The position numbers and the translations under genes are program-made. The notes beneath the pieces are model-generated. The model did no database searches and was not told the DNA's origin. It was given only the letters and a program-made list of their open reading frames with translations. DNA of 64,000 nucleotides from Pseudomonadota bacterium (lineage in GTDB: Bacteria > Pseudomonadota > Gammaproteobacteria > Burkholderiales > Gallionellaceae), in the NCBI GenBank assembly GCA_021782365.1, contig JAJXVB010000006.1, positions 1 to 64,000 on the forward strand, written 5' to 3'. Of the stretch, positions 52,255-60,366 are shown piece after piece (the first letter of the stretch is position 1; every line of letters starts with the position of its first letter).

Positions 52255-52824
52255 ATGTCAGAAGATGGATTTCATGTGCACGGCGCTCATGACCACGCAG
52301 TCGAGCACCACGCGCATAGCGGCGACCGCCTCGGCGGACAGGTCGCGATCTTTACCGCCATTCTGGCTTCAATCGGCGCGATCATCAGCTACCAGGGCGG
52401 AGCCACGCAGAATGAGGCGATGCTGCTGAAAAACGAGGCGGTGCTAAAAAAAGCGCAGGCATCCGACCAATGGAATTTTTATCAGGCCAAGAGCAACAAG
52501 GGTCATCTGATGGAACTCGCGGCCGATCTTTCCCCGGAACAGAAGCGCGAGGCTTACAGCGAAAAGCTCAAGAAGTACGAGGCAGACAAGAAGGAGATCA
52601 AGCTCAAGGCAGAGGCGCTCGAAGCCGAGTCTGAAAAGGCCAACCAGGAAAGCGAGCGCATGCTGCATCCGCATCACAAACTGGCGCAGGCGATGACCCT
52701 GATACAGATCGCCATTTCGCTCGCTTCCGTGACAGTGCTGACGAGACAGAAATGGCTATTCGCGCTCGCAGGCGTGTCGGCCGCGGGCGGAGTTGCGATG
52801 TGGATTTCAGCGCTGTTTGCCTGA
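52255..52824 (+). CDS. DUF4337-family membrane protein
   Basis: 189 residues. A His-rich N-terminus (HVHGAHDHAVEHHAHSGD at about 6-23) is followed by one membrane helix (VAIFTAILASIGAIISYQGG), a long charged coiled coil (about 60-140) and two further hydrophobic segments near the C-terminus. This layout fits DUF4337, whose function is unknown. AGGAGAG lies just before the ATG. The PAP2 gene follows after four bases. Confidence 0.83.
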   Translation: MSEDGFHVHGAHDHAVEHHAHSGDRLGGQVAIFTAILASIGAIISYQGGATQNEAMLLKNEAVLKKAQASDQWNFYQAKSNKGHLMELAADLSPEQKREAYSEKLKKYEADKKEIKLKAEALEAESEKANQESERMLHPHHKLAQAMTLIQIAISLASVTVLTRQKWLFALAGVSAAGGVAMWISALFA

Positions 52825-52828
52825 TATC

Positions 52829-53413
52829 ATGAAGGAGATCCTGTACGACTGGGGCGGCGCAAACATCTGGCTGTTTCATGCGATAAACGATGTGCGCAAT
52901 GAATTCCTGGACAAATTCATGCTGCTCGGAACGCAGCTTGGAGAGCATTCGCTGTTCCCATTCTACCTGGCTCTCATATCGCTTTTCGCGCTCCACCAGG
53001 CCGCAATGGATCGCCAGAAAACGCAGCGCTGGCTCATCGTCATCGCGGTATTCAGCACCGCATATCTGCTGGACGGCATGCTGATCGGCTTTCTGAAGCC
53101 GCTGCTCGATTTTCCTCGCCCCCCCTTGGCGCTGCCGCAAGGAACGGTGCATATCGTAGGCAAGGCCGAATACCATCACAGCCTGCCCAGCGGACATTCC
53201 TCATTCGCGATGCTTTGCACGGCGAGCCTCTGGCCCGAACTCAACCGGCATGGACGCATCGCAGGCGTATTCTTCGTGCTCTGGGTGGGCATATCCAGGA
53301 TCAGCCTGGGCGCGCATTTTCCAGCAGACGTGCTGGCGGGATTCCTGTCCAGCCTCGCCGTCGTGCTGATGGTGCGGGCAACGATCAAAGCCTATGCCAG
53401 AAAGAGCAACTAG
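52829..53413 (+). CDS. PAP2-family membrane phosphatase (second copy)
   Basis: 194 residues, about five membrane helices. The catalytic motifs are KPLLDFPRP (KX6RP with near-consensus spacing), LPSGHSSF and SRISLGAHFPADVLAG. The start is ATG 52829 (MKEILYDWGGANIW), four bases after the DUF4337 stop; the longer frame overlaps that gene. It is distinct from the PAP2 protein at 11684. Possible substrates are undecaprenyl pyrophosphate or lipid phosphates. The stop overlaps the convergent ABC ATPase gene by four bases. Confidence 0.88.
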   Translation: MKEILYDWGGANIWLFHAINDVRNEFLDKFMLLGTQLGEHSLFPFYLALISLFALHQAAMDRQKTQRWLIVIAVFSTAYLLDGMLIGFLKPLLDFPRPPLALPQGTVHIVGKAEYHHSLPSGHSSFAMLCTASLWPELNRHGRIAGVFFVLWVGISRISLGAHFPADVLAGFLSSLAVVLMVRATIKAYARKSN

Positions 53414-54741
53414 GCGATGTCGCGAGCGCGCTGCTCCGCTGCAACTTCCTCGTCTTTAGGCATATTCAGGGTGCCCGTATTGAAGTCGTATTCGAAAAGT
53501 TCTCCATAGCGGCCCCACTCGATCGCGACGCGCAATGCCGAGAGCGTGTCGGCCTCGCTCAGCGTGAAGCGCAGCAGCTTCAAGAACAGATCCTCGTGCA
53601 GGTCTCCGGACGGGTCCTGCACCAGGCCGTGGCGTATGTAGGCGATCAGCGGCACGTTCTCGATGAGCTGATGCCCGAAGATGGCCTTTCTTTCGGAATT
53701 TTCTGCCTGTGCATACTTCAATCCCAAGGGCGTGAGCATGATATCGCCTTGCTCCAAAAGCGCGAATCCGAGCAACGTCAGTGCGCTTGCGATATCGAGC
53801 AGCTCATGGTCGCTGAGTTCGGTCTTTTCGGCCAGCTTGGGCAAATCCGCGCGCCCGAGGAAAGGCTCGTCGGCAAGAATTTCCAGGGTGCCTTCCATGC
53901 GGGATATCCCGACCTCAGGCAAGCGGTCTCCTATGCCCATCTTCACGCCCTTGTCTGCCATGCGCCCGCTGCGCAAAGCGCCCGCCGTCATCAATCCGTA
54001 GACCTTGTCGATCAGGCTGCGCACATCCGCCCCCTCGACCTCCCTCGGCCTCGGAAGCTTGATCTGCAGCTCGTCCCTCACGCGCCCGGGATCGCTCGCA
54101 AAGACCAGAACACGATCGGCCATCATGACCGCTTCCTCGATGTTGTGAGATACCACCAGCATCGCCTTGGTGGGAAGCAGCCCTCCCTCCCACAGTTCCA
54201 GAATGTCCTCGCGAAGACGCTCGCCTGTCAGCACATCGAGCGCGGAAAATGCCTCGTCCATCAGCAGCACTTCAGGCTCCATCACCAATGCGCGTGCAAT
54301 TCCCACTCGCTGTCTCATGCCGCCCGACAATTCGCGGGGAAGCGCTCCCTCGAAGCCCGAAAGGCCTATCAGCTCGATCGCGGACCGGGCTCGCTGTATC
54401 CTTTCATCAGGCGACATCCCTTTTGCCTCTAGGCCTAGCTCGACGTTTTTCTGCACGGTAAGCCATGGAAAAAGCGCGAAGGACTGGAATACCATGCTGA
54501 TGCCATGCGCAGGTCCGTAGATCGGCAATCCCCGGTAGAGCACCTGTCCGCTGTCTGCACCGATCAAACCTGCCATGATGCGCAGCATGGTCGACTTGCC
54601 CGAGCCTGACTTGCCGAGCAGGGCCACGATCTCGCCTTCGTTGAGCGTGAAATCGACATTTTCCAGCACGGATCTTGCCGATCCATCCGCAGAACGAAAG
54701 GATTTTCCGACCGATTTAAGCTCGATGATGGGTGAATTCAT
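53410..54741 (-). CDS. ABC transporter ATPase with C-terminal AAA-associated domain
   Basis: 443 residues. The first ~250 are a nitrate/sulfonate/taurine-type ATPase: Walker A LLGKSGSGKSTMLR, signature LSGGMRQRVGIARAL, Walker B VLLMDEAFSALD. The last ~190 residues form the extra domain seen after this type of ATPase (ADLPKLAEKTELSDHELLDI, GQLIENV-like and LFLKLLRFTLSEADTLSALR segments), probably regulatory. It is 12 bases after the two-lobed permease gene. No periplasmic binding protein is encoded nearby, so the substrate is open. Confidence 0.9.
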   Translation of the reverse strand: MNSPIIELKSVGKSFRSADGSARSVLENVDFTLNEGEIVALLGKSGSGKSTMLRIMAGLIGADSGQVLYRGLPIYGPAHGISMVFQSFALFPWLTVQKNVELGLEAKGMSPDERIQRARSAIELIGLSGFEGALPRELSGGMRQRVGIARALVMEPEVLLMDEAFSALDVLTGERLREDILELWEGGLLPTKAMLVVSHNIEEAVMMADRVLVFASDPGRVRDELQIKLPRPREVEGADVRSLIDKVYGLMTAGALRSGRMADKGVKMGIGDRLPEVGISRMEGTLEILADEPFLGRADLPKLAEKTELSDHELLDIASALTLLGFALLEQGDIMLTPLGLKYAQAENSERKAIFGHQLIENVPLIAYIRHGLVQDPSGDLHEDLFLKLLRFTLSEADTLSALRVAIEWGRYGELFEYDFNTGTLNMPKDEEVAAEQRARDIA

Positions 54742-54753
54742 GGATGCGTATCC

Positions 54754-56484
54754 TTAAAAATGCAGGCGATTTTCGGTCATGCGATAGAGACTGCGCCAGA
54801 TGAAATGATTGAATCCCATCACGAATATGCACATGACGCCTATGCCAAGCGCAATCCTCGGGAAGTCGCCGCTCGCCGTCATTTCAGCAATATAGCTCCC
54901 TATGCCGTGAGCCTTCAGGGTCGTGTTACCCCAGGTCACATATTCGGCGACGATGCTGGCATTCCAGGAGCCTCCGGATGCCGTGATGGCGCCCGTGACA
55001 AAGCTCGGGAAGATCGCAGGAAGCAGGTAGCGACGCCATTTCAGCATGCCGGAGAGGCCGAAATTCTGCGCGGCATAGCGCAGCTCGGTCGGAATGGTCG
55101 AAGCGCCCGCGATGACGTTGAACAGGATATACCATTGCGTGCCCAGTATCATCAGCGGAGAGAGCCAGATATCCGGATTGAGATGGTAGCGCACGAGCAA
55201 GAACACCACGACCGGGAACATCAGATTGGCCGGGAATGCCGCCAGAAACTGTATCACCGCCTGTGCCCTGCCGGCTATCCTCGGATTCATTCCTATCCAC
55301 ACACCGACCGGTATCCATACGAGCGCCGCCAGGAAGATCAGGACGACCACGCGAACCATGGTGTAAAACCCCATCATGAAGGCAAGACCGACTTCGCTCC
55401 AGCTCACCTCCGCATGTATGAAATGCACCAGCGTCCACAATGCATAGAAAACGACTGCTGCAAGCACGGCATCCCAGATGCGCTCCGGTGTCGTTGATCT
55501 CGCAAGCGGCCTTGCACGGATCGAAGTGCCGTCGTAATTGTGCTTGAAAATCACGAATGAACGCTCAAGCGTGTTGCTGGCCGCAAGCGCGATTCCCTTG
55601 GTGCGCTCGGTCTTGCGCAGCCAGTTCAGGAGCCATGATTCCTGCGCGGTTTCGCTGCCCGATTCCTCAAAGCGGAACTTGTCCGCCCAGGCAAGAAGCG
55701 GCCTGAAGAAGAACTGATCGTAGAGGATCACGCCTACCAGCATGGCTCCAATCGCCCATGCAATCGCATGAAGGTTGCGCTGCTCGATCGCCAGCGCAAT
55801 ATATGAGCCGATGCCTGGAAGCTTGATATTCTGGTTGGATACCGAAATGGCCTCGGACGCGACCACGAAGAACCATCCGCCCGACATCGACATCATCATG
55901 TTCCACAAAAGTCCCGGCGTTGCAAAAGGCAGCTCGAGCCGCCAGAAACGCTGCCAGGAGGAAAGGTTGAACACGCTCGCCGCCTCCTTCAACTCGGTCG
56001 GCACCGTGCGAAATCCCTGATATGCGCTGAATGCCATGTTCCATGCCTGGGATGTGAATATCGCAAATATCGCTGCGCATTCCACTCCCAGAAGGCTGCC
56101 CGGAAAGAGCGCGATGAAGGCGGTTACGGTGATGGACAGAAAGCCCAGGATGGGAATCGACTGCAGGATGTCCAGCATGGGGATCAGAAATTTTTCGGCG
56201 GCTCGATATTTCGTCGCAAGCACCGCAAAGACACAGCTGAAGGCGATCGATGCGCCAAGCGCGATGAACATGCGCAGGGTCGTGCGCAGCAGGTAATAAG
56301 GCAAATATTCCGGATTGAGAGAAAGATCCAGCGCCTGACCGACCTGGTAGGGGCGCGACATCTCCTCGCCGCCGTAGGCCAGCAGGACCAGAACAGCCAG
56401 AACCATGGGGAGCAATGCCCAGTCCCACTTGTTCCATCCGGTCTCGACAACCTGCCTTGGAAAAAACTGCTTGCGCTCACTCAT
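54754..56484 (-). CDS. ABC transporter permease with two fused permease domains
   Basis: 576 residues. Two BPD_transp_1-type permease lobes lie in one chain: lobe 1 (about 20-290) with LIPMLDILQSIPILGFLSIT and a coupling loop near FRTVPTELKEAASVFNLSSW, and lobe 2 (about 335-570) with FLAAFPANLMFPVVVFLL and TIPTELRYAAQNFGLSGMLK. The duplicated EAA loops (PTELKEAA / PTELRYAA) are clear evidence of two functional half-permeases. The start is ATG 56482-56484 (MSERKQFF); the upstream extension is antisense over the rhodanese gene and rejected. Partner of the ATPase 12 bases downstream. Confidence 0.9.
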   Translation of the reverse strand: MSERKQFFPRQVVETGWNKWDWALLPMVLAVLVLLAYGGEEMSRPYQVGQALDLSLNPEYLPYYLLRTTLRMFIALGASIAFSCVFAVLATKYRAAEKFLIPMLDILQSIPILGFLSITVTAFIALFPGSLLGVECAAIFAIFTSQAWNMAFSAYQGFRTVPTELKEAASVFNLSSWQRFWRLELPFATPGLLWNMMMSMSGGWFFVVASEAISVSNQNIKLPGIGSYIALAIEQRNLHAIAWAIGAMLVGVILYDQFFFRPLLAWADKFRFEESGSETAQESWLLNWLRKTERTKGIALAASNTLERSFVIFKHNYDGTSIRARPLARSTTPERIWDAVLAAVVFYALWTLVHFIHAEVSWSEVGLAFMMGFYTMVRVVVLIFLAALVWIPVGVWIGMNPRIAGRAQAVIQFLAAFPANLMFPVVVFLLVRYHLNPDIWLSPLMILGTQWYILFNVIAGASTIPTELRYAAQNFGLSGMLKWRRYLLPAIFPSFVTGAITASGGSWNASIVAEYVTWGNTTLKAHGIGSYIAEMTASGDFPRIALGIGVMCIFVMGFNHFIWRSLYRMTENRLHF

Positions 56485-56510
56485 GGCGGATTCTGTTAAG
56501 GTGTCGAGGG

Positions 56511-56963
56511 TCACCCCTGTATCCAGGGCAGTCCTGCCACGCGCCAACCCTCGAGGCTGTTGCGATGCCCGTCCGCATCCCGATCGCCCTCGAAACCCTG
56601 AAGCACATTGTAGCTGTCGCGATAGCCGGCAAGCGTTGCAGACATCGCAGCGGAATGGGACCGCGCACCGCTGCGGCAGATGAACATCACCAGCGCCTCC
56701 TTGTCGACCTGCTGTTCCAGTTGCGCCATGAAACCGGGGTTGAGCTTCATTCCAGGATAGCTCATCCACTCGATCTCCACGGCGCGCGGTATGTGACCCA
56801 CCCAATCCAGCTCGGCCCGGCTGCGAACGTCCACAAGTTTAGCACCCGGCGCGGATTGCAGAATCTCATAGGCTTCACCTGGCAGAAGCGCGCCCTCGTA
56901 GGAAAAACCCGCATCCCTCGCGCGTTGCTGTGCGGCCTGCAAAATGGCGGTGATTTTACCCAT
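56511..56963 (-). CDS. Rhodanese-domain protein
   Basis: 150 residues, a single rhodanese domain: KLVDVRSRAELDWVGHIPRAVE near residue 42 and the active-site loop FICRSGARSHSAA (Cys near 96), followed by NVLQGFEGDRD. Sulfur transfer from thiosulfate or a protein persulfide is the family activity. No signal peptide. It lies 26 bases before the permease gene on the same strand, which may hint at a sulfur compound as the transporter's substrate; that is only a guess. Confidence 0.9.
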   Translation of the reverse strand: MGKITAILQAAQQRARDAGFSYEGALLPGEAYEILQSAPGAKLVDVRSRAELDWVGHIPRAVEIEWMSYPGMKLNPGFMAQLEQQVDKEALVMFICRSGARSHSAAMSATLAGYRDSYNVLQGFEGDRDADGHRNSLEGWRVAGLPWIQG

Positions 56964-57000
56964 GGAAACTCTTCCTGTTTATGTTGGTTCTTCGCGAGTC

Positions 57001-57018
57001 ATGCGCTATGCTGCGCAT
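57001..57018. promoter_or_regulatory. Inverted repeat upstream of the CDF transporter gene
   Basis: ATGCGC (57001-57006) and GCGCAT (57013-57018) are separated by six bases, and with one mismatch the arms extend to eight. It lies about 27 bases before the ATG in the divergent gap between the rhodanese and CDF genes, where a metal-responsive repressor would bind. No regulator gene is adjacent. Confidence 0.35.
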
Positions 57019-57044
57019 CATAGCCGCATACTAGCTCAACCGAA

Positions 57045-58211
57045 ATGAAAAATCACATGCAACAGGAAGAGAAATTCGAACCACCCCACCCCGAAAGATA
57101 CGCCGCCGCGCAAAAGTGCACATGGGTCAGCATCGCCATCAATCTCCTTCTGACCCTGTTTCAGATCGCAGGAGGATTCCTTGCTCATTCTCAGGCATTG
57201 ATGACAGATGGTCTCCATTCCCTGTCAGACCTGCTCTCCGATGTTCTGGTCTTGTATGCAAACCGCCACGGCAACCGGGATGCGGATGACAACCATCCAT
57301 ATGGACACGCCAGAATCGAAACCGCAGCGACGCTGATCCTGGGCGTCTTTCTCGCAGGCCTTGGCATAGCACTCCTGATCGCCGCCGCGATGCGCCTCCA
57401 GCACCCCTCAAGCCTGCAGGCGATCAGCCCGATAGGCCTTGGCATCGCCCTGCTCGCACTTGCGGCCAAGGAGGGGATGTTCCGCTACATGATGGCGGTA
57501 GCGCTCAGAGTCCGTTCCCAGATGCTGGTGGCCAATGCGTGGCATGCGCGTTCCGATGCGGCATCTTCCCTTGTAGTCGTGGCAGGCATCGTCGGCAACC
57601 TGCTGGGTTATACCTTCCTCGATTTGGTGGCGGCTGCGGTCGTCGGCGTGATGATCGCATACATGGGTGGCAAACTTGCACTGGAAGCGTTGTCTGAACT
57701 CATCGACACAGGACTGGATGCCGAAGAAGTGGAAGCGATAAGGCAAACCCTGCTCGACACGCCAGGCGTGCTGGGATTGCACGAATTGCGCACACGCAAG
57801 ATGGCTGACAATGCGCTGGTGGACGCACATATCCTGGTCAACCCGAAGATCAGCGTTTCAGAAGGACACTACATCGCCGAAACGGCCAGGCATGCCGTGC
57901 TCAACCAGCACCACGTCCTGGACGTGATGGTGCACATCGATCCCGAAGACGACATGCAGGCAGGACAGCATGCGAAGCTTCCGAGCCGCCCAAGGCTGCT
58001 CGAACTGCTTGCAGATAAGCTGGGCGATGTCCTGCTGGACAACCATGTGGTGTTCCATTACCTGGAAAGCCGCGTGGACGTCGAACTCTATCTTCCCTCT
58101 GATCAGTTCTCGCCCGAAGGAGCACGCACCCTGCAAGCGCGGTGCAATGAACTGGTGAAGGATGACCCGCTGTTTCGCGCCATTCATGTCCATCTCAATC
58201 ATGCACAATAA
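57045..58211 (+). CDS. Cation diffusion facilitator (CDF) transporter
   Basis: 388 residues: six membrane helices (about 25-215) and a C-terminal cytoplasmic domain longer than usual, ending with LFRAIHVHLNHAQ. Metal-site residues are HSLSD in helix 2 (within LMTDGLHSLSDLLSD, near 57) and HARSD in helix 5 (near 167), the HxxxD pair typical of zinc-type CDFs, plus HPYGHAR between. Exports Zn or another divalent metal in exchange for protons. An NtrC-type site overlaps its stop codon. Specificity is inferred from the HxxxD pattern. Confidence 0.9.
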   Translation: MKNHMQQEEKFEPPHPERYAAAQKCTWVSIAINLLLTLFQIAGGFLAHSQALMTDGLHSLSDLLSDVLVLYANRHGNRDADDNHPYGHARIETAATLILGVFLAGLGIALLIAAAMRLQHPSSLQAISPIGLGIALLALAAKEGMFRYMMAVALRVRSQMLVANAWHARSDAASSLVVVAGIVGNLLGYTFLDLVAAAVVGVMIAYMGGKLALEALSELIDTGLDAEEVEAIRQTLLDTPGVLGLHELRTRKMADNALVDAHILVNPKISVSEGHYIAETARHAVLNQHHVLDVMVHIDPEDDMQAGQHAKLPSRPRLLELLADKLGDVLLDNHVVFHYLESRVDVELYLPSDQFSPEGARTLQARCNELVKDDPLFRAIHVHLNHAQ

Positions 58212-58218
58212 TGGTGCA
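58202..58218 (+). promoter_or_regulatory. NtrC binding site 1 (glnA upstream)
   Basis: TGCACAATAATGGTGCA: 17 bases with perfect TGCAC/GTGCA arms, matching the NtrC consensus TGCACC-N5-GGTGCA closely. It overlaps the end of the CDF gene and lies about 110 bases upstream of the -24 element of the glnA promoter, a normal enhancer position. Confidence 0.85.
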
Positions 58219-58233
58219 ATCTTGAGAGCATAG

Positions 58234-58250
58234 CGCCCAATCTTGGTGCG
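58234..58250 (+). promoter_or_regulatory. NtrC binding site 2 (weaker)
   Basis: CGCCCAATCTTGGTGCG, 17 bases; the right arm TTGGTGCG is close to consensus and the left arm CGCCCAA weaker. Its centre is 32 bases from site 1, about three helical turns, so both could be occupied on one face. Confidence 0.65.
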
Positions 58251-58290
58251 TTTTATTTTTGTGTTGCGCCACGGGCTTATGGCACAATGG

Positions 58291-58309
58291 CGATCTGACA
58301 TGCAGATCG
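58291..58309. promoter_or_regulatory. Perfect 19-base inverted repeat between NtrC sites and the glnA promoter
   Basis: CGATCTG and CAGATCG (7-base perfect arms, spacer ACATG). It ends five bases before the -24 GG of the sigma-54 promoter. It is not an NtrC site. Candidate operator for another regulator. Confidence 0.45.
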
Positions 58310-58311
58310 GG

Positions 58312-58329
58312 TTGGCACGCTTTCTGCAT
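58312..58329 (+). promoter_or_regulatory. Sigma-54 promoter of glnA
   Basis: TTGGCACGCTTTCTGCAT: the invariant GG (58314-58315) and GC (58326-58327) are separated by ten bases and the -24 box is TTGGCACG, a near-perfect match to TGGCAC-N5-TTGCW. The predicted start is near 58339, about 40 bases before the glnA ATG. With NtrC sites upstream this is a glnAp2-like arrangement. Confidence 0.92.
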
Positions 58330-58377
58330 TAGTTATTTTCGGGTTCATTGTTTGATTGATACTTTTGGGAGAAAGCT

Positions 58378-59793
58378 ATGTCGTTGTCGGCTAAAGACGT
58401 TTTGCAGATGATCAAGGATCACGATGTCAAATTCGTGGATTTTCGTTTTACGGATACACGCGGCAAGGAGCAGCATGTCGGCGTGCCCGCGAAATATGTG
58501 GACATGGGTAAATTCGAAGATGGCCATGCATTCGATGGCTCTTCGATCGCCGGCTGGAAGGGCATACAGGCCTCGGACATGCTTTTGATGCCTGATCCCG
58601 TAACCGCCTACATCGATCCGTTCATGGACGAAAACACGCTGGTGCTCACCTGCGACGTGATCGAACCCACCGACGGCAAGGGCTATGACCGCGACCCGCG
58701 CTCCATCGCGAAGCGTGCAGAAGCCTATCTGCAATCAAGCGGCCTCGGCGATACCGCCTACTTCGGTCCTGAACCTGAATTTTTCATCTTCGACTCCGTC
58801 AACTGGCAGATCGACATGTCAGGCTGCTTCGTCAAGGTCAATTCCGAAGAGGCCGCATGGGCTTCTGCAGAGAAATTCGACGGCGGCAACACCGGACATC
58901 GCCCCTCGGTGAAGGGCGGATATTTCCCCGTGCCCCCGGTTGACAGCCTGAACGACATACGCGCGGCGATGTGCCTCGCGCTCGAAGACATCGGCATCGA
59001 AGTCGAAGTGCATCACCACGAAGTGGCGACTGCCGGTCAGTGCGAAATCGGCACGAAGTTCAACACGCTGGTGCGTCGCGCCGACCAGACCCAGGTGCTT
59101 AAATACGTCGTGCACAATGTCGCGCACCAGTATGGCAAGACAGCCACCTTCATGCCCAAGCCCATCGTCGGCGACAACGGTTCAGGCATGCACGTTCACC
59201 AGTCCATCTGGAAGGGCGGCAAGAACCTGTTTGCAGGCAACGGCTACGCCGGCCTGTCCGAGACAGCGCTTTACTACATCGGCGGCATCATCAAACATGC
59301 CAAGGCACTGAATGCGATCACCAACCCTGGCACGAATTCCTACAAGCGCCTCGTGCCCCACTATGAGGCACCGACCAAGCTTGCTTATTCGGCCAAGAAT
59401 CGCTCCGCATCCATCCGCATTCCGCATGTGCCGAGCGAAAAGGCGCGCCGCATCGAGACGCGCTTCCCTGATCCCACGGCCAATCCTTATCTGTGCTTCG
59501 CAGCGCTGATGATGGCTGGCCTGGATGGCATCCAGAACAAGATCCACCCCGGAGATCCCGCGGACAAGAACCTGTATGACCTGCCTCCCGAAGAAGATGC
59601 AAAGATCCCGACAGTCTGCTCTTCTCTCGATGAAGCGCTGGCTCATCTGGACAAGGACCGCGAGTTCCTGACCCGCGGCGGCGTATTCTCGAACGACTTC
59701 ATCGATGCCTACATCGCATTGAAGATGGACGAAGTCACGCGCCTGCGCATGACGACCCATCCTGTCGAGTTCGACATGTACTACAGCATCTGA
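58378..59793 (+). CDS. glnA: Glutamine synthetase type I
   Basis: ATP-dependent glutamine formation from glutamate and ammonium. 471 residues with [79 protein letters not shown] and the adenylylation tyrosine in [10 protein letters not shown] (near residue 399), so control by adenylylation is expected. GGGAGA six bases before the ATG. Driven by the NtrC/sigma-54 promoter and followed by a strong terminator. Confidence 0.98.
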   Translation: MSLSAKDVLQMIKDHDVKFVDFRFTDTRGKEQHVGVPAKYVDMGKFEDGHAFDGSSIAGWKGIQASDMLLMPDPVTAYIDPFMDENTLVLTCDVIEPTDGKGYDRDPRSIAKRAEAYLQSSGLGDTAYFGPEPEFFIFDSVNWQIDMSGCFVKVNSEEAAWASAEKFDGGNTGHRPSVKGGYFPVPPVDSLNDIRAAMCLALEDIGIEVEVHHHEVATAGQCEIGTKFNTLVRRADQTQVLKYVVHNVAHQYGKTATFMPKPIVGDNGSGMHVHQSIWKGGKNLFAGNGYAGLSETALYYIGGIIKHAKALNAITNPGTNSYKRLVPHYEAPTKLAYSAKNRSASIRIPHVPSEKARRIETRFPDPTANPYLCFAALMMAGLDGIQNKIHPGDPADKNLYDLPPEEDAKIPTVCSSLDEALAHLDKDREFLTRGGVFSNDFIDAYIALKMDEVTRLRMTTHPVEFDMYYSI

Positions 59794-59811
59794 TCCTTGC
59801 CTGTAGCGTCC

Positions 59812-59839
59812 AAAAACGGGGCCTTGCGCCCCGTTTTTT
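59812..59839 (+). terminator. Intrinsic terminator after glnA
   Basis: Stem ACGGGGC (59816-59822) / GCCCCGT (59828-59834), five-base loop CTTGC, preceded by AAAAA and followed by TTTTTT. Separates glnA from the DUF4124-glnL-glnG genes. Confidence 0.92.
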
Positions 59840-59864
59840 ACGCCTCAGGTTTGCCTCAAACCGT

Positions 59865-59893
59865 TTGTCTTGAACGCAGGCATGTCCTATACT
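59865..59893 (+). promoter_or_regulatory. Sigma-70 promoter before the DUF4124-glnL-glnG genes
   Basis: TTGTCT (-35, 4 of 6) at 59865-59870, 17-base spacer, TATACT (-10, 5 of 6) at 59888-59893, about 28 bases before the ATG. Lying just after the glnA terminator, it would give ntrBC independent expression. Confidence 0.55.
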
Positions 59894-59920
59894 CATCGCG
59901 TCTTTTTGCAGGAGTTTGTC

Positions 59921-60328
59921 ATGAAGTCTTTATGCTTGCTGTTGTGTATGCTCCCCATTGCGGCACAGGCCGACATATACAAGGCAGTCGACGCCGAAGG
60001 CCATGTAACCTATTCCAGCACGCCGATCAAGGGCGGCAAGCGCCTCAATCTCATGCATCCCGAGGAAAGGAGCCGTGAAAAAGCGCGCGACACTCCACAG
60101 GACTTTCCCAAGGTAACCGAGGAAACGCAGAAGGTGCGCGACGGTACGCGCAGGAAGATACTCGAAGACGAGCTCAAGACCGAGGAAGGCATGCTCAGCA
60201 ATGCAATACAGGGCCTGAAGTCGGTCAATCCGAAGGATCAGGAAAAACTGGATTCGTTGAATCGCCAGGTCGAATTGCATCAGGGCAACGTCGATGCTTT
60301 AAAGGCAGAAATTTCCAGGCTTAAATAG
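59921..60328 (+). CDS. Small exported DUF4124 protein in the glnA-ntrBC locus
   Basis: 135 residues. Signal peptide (SLCLLLCMLPIAAQA), then the DUF4124 core DIYKAVDAEGHVTYSSTPIK (about 17-36), then a charged coiled-coil tail (60-135). The start is ATG 59921 with GCAGGAG seven bases upstream; a longer frame adds 17 residues before the signal peptide. It lies between the glnA terminator and glnL. Same plan as the 202-residue protein at 50100. Function unknown; position suggests a link to nitrogen control, but an exported coiled-coil protein has no obvious role there. Confidence 0.86.
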   Translation: MKSLCLLLCMLPIAAQADIYKAVDAEGHVTYSSTPIKGGKRLNLMHPEERSREKARDTPQDFPKVTEETQKVRDGTRRKILEDELKTEEGMLSNAIQGLKSVNPKDQEKLDSLNRQVELHQGNVDALKAEISRLK

Positions 60329-60366
60329 CAAGAAATATCAGGCATGATCCTTGCTTCTATACCGGT

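Noticed and set aside
54754-56805. Permease start about 107 codons further upstream
   Set aside because: The extension runs antisense through the rhodanese gene and has no membrane or family character; ATG at 56484 gives the natural start.
58264-58287. Third NtrC site (TTGCGCCA ... TGGCACAA)
   Set aside because: Arms resemble the consensus but the eight-base spacer gives a 24-base site, longer than the 17-base NtrC pattern.
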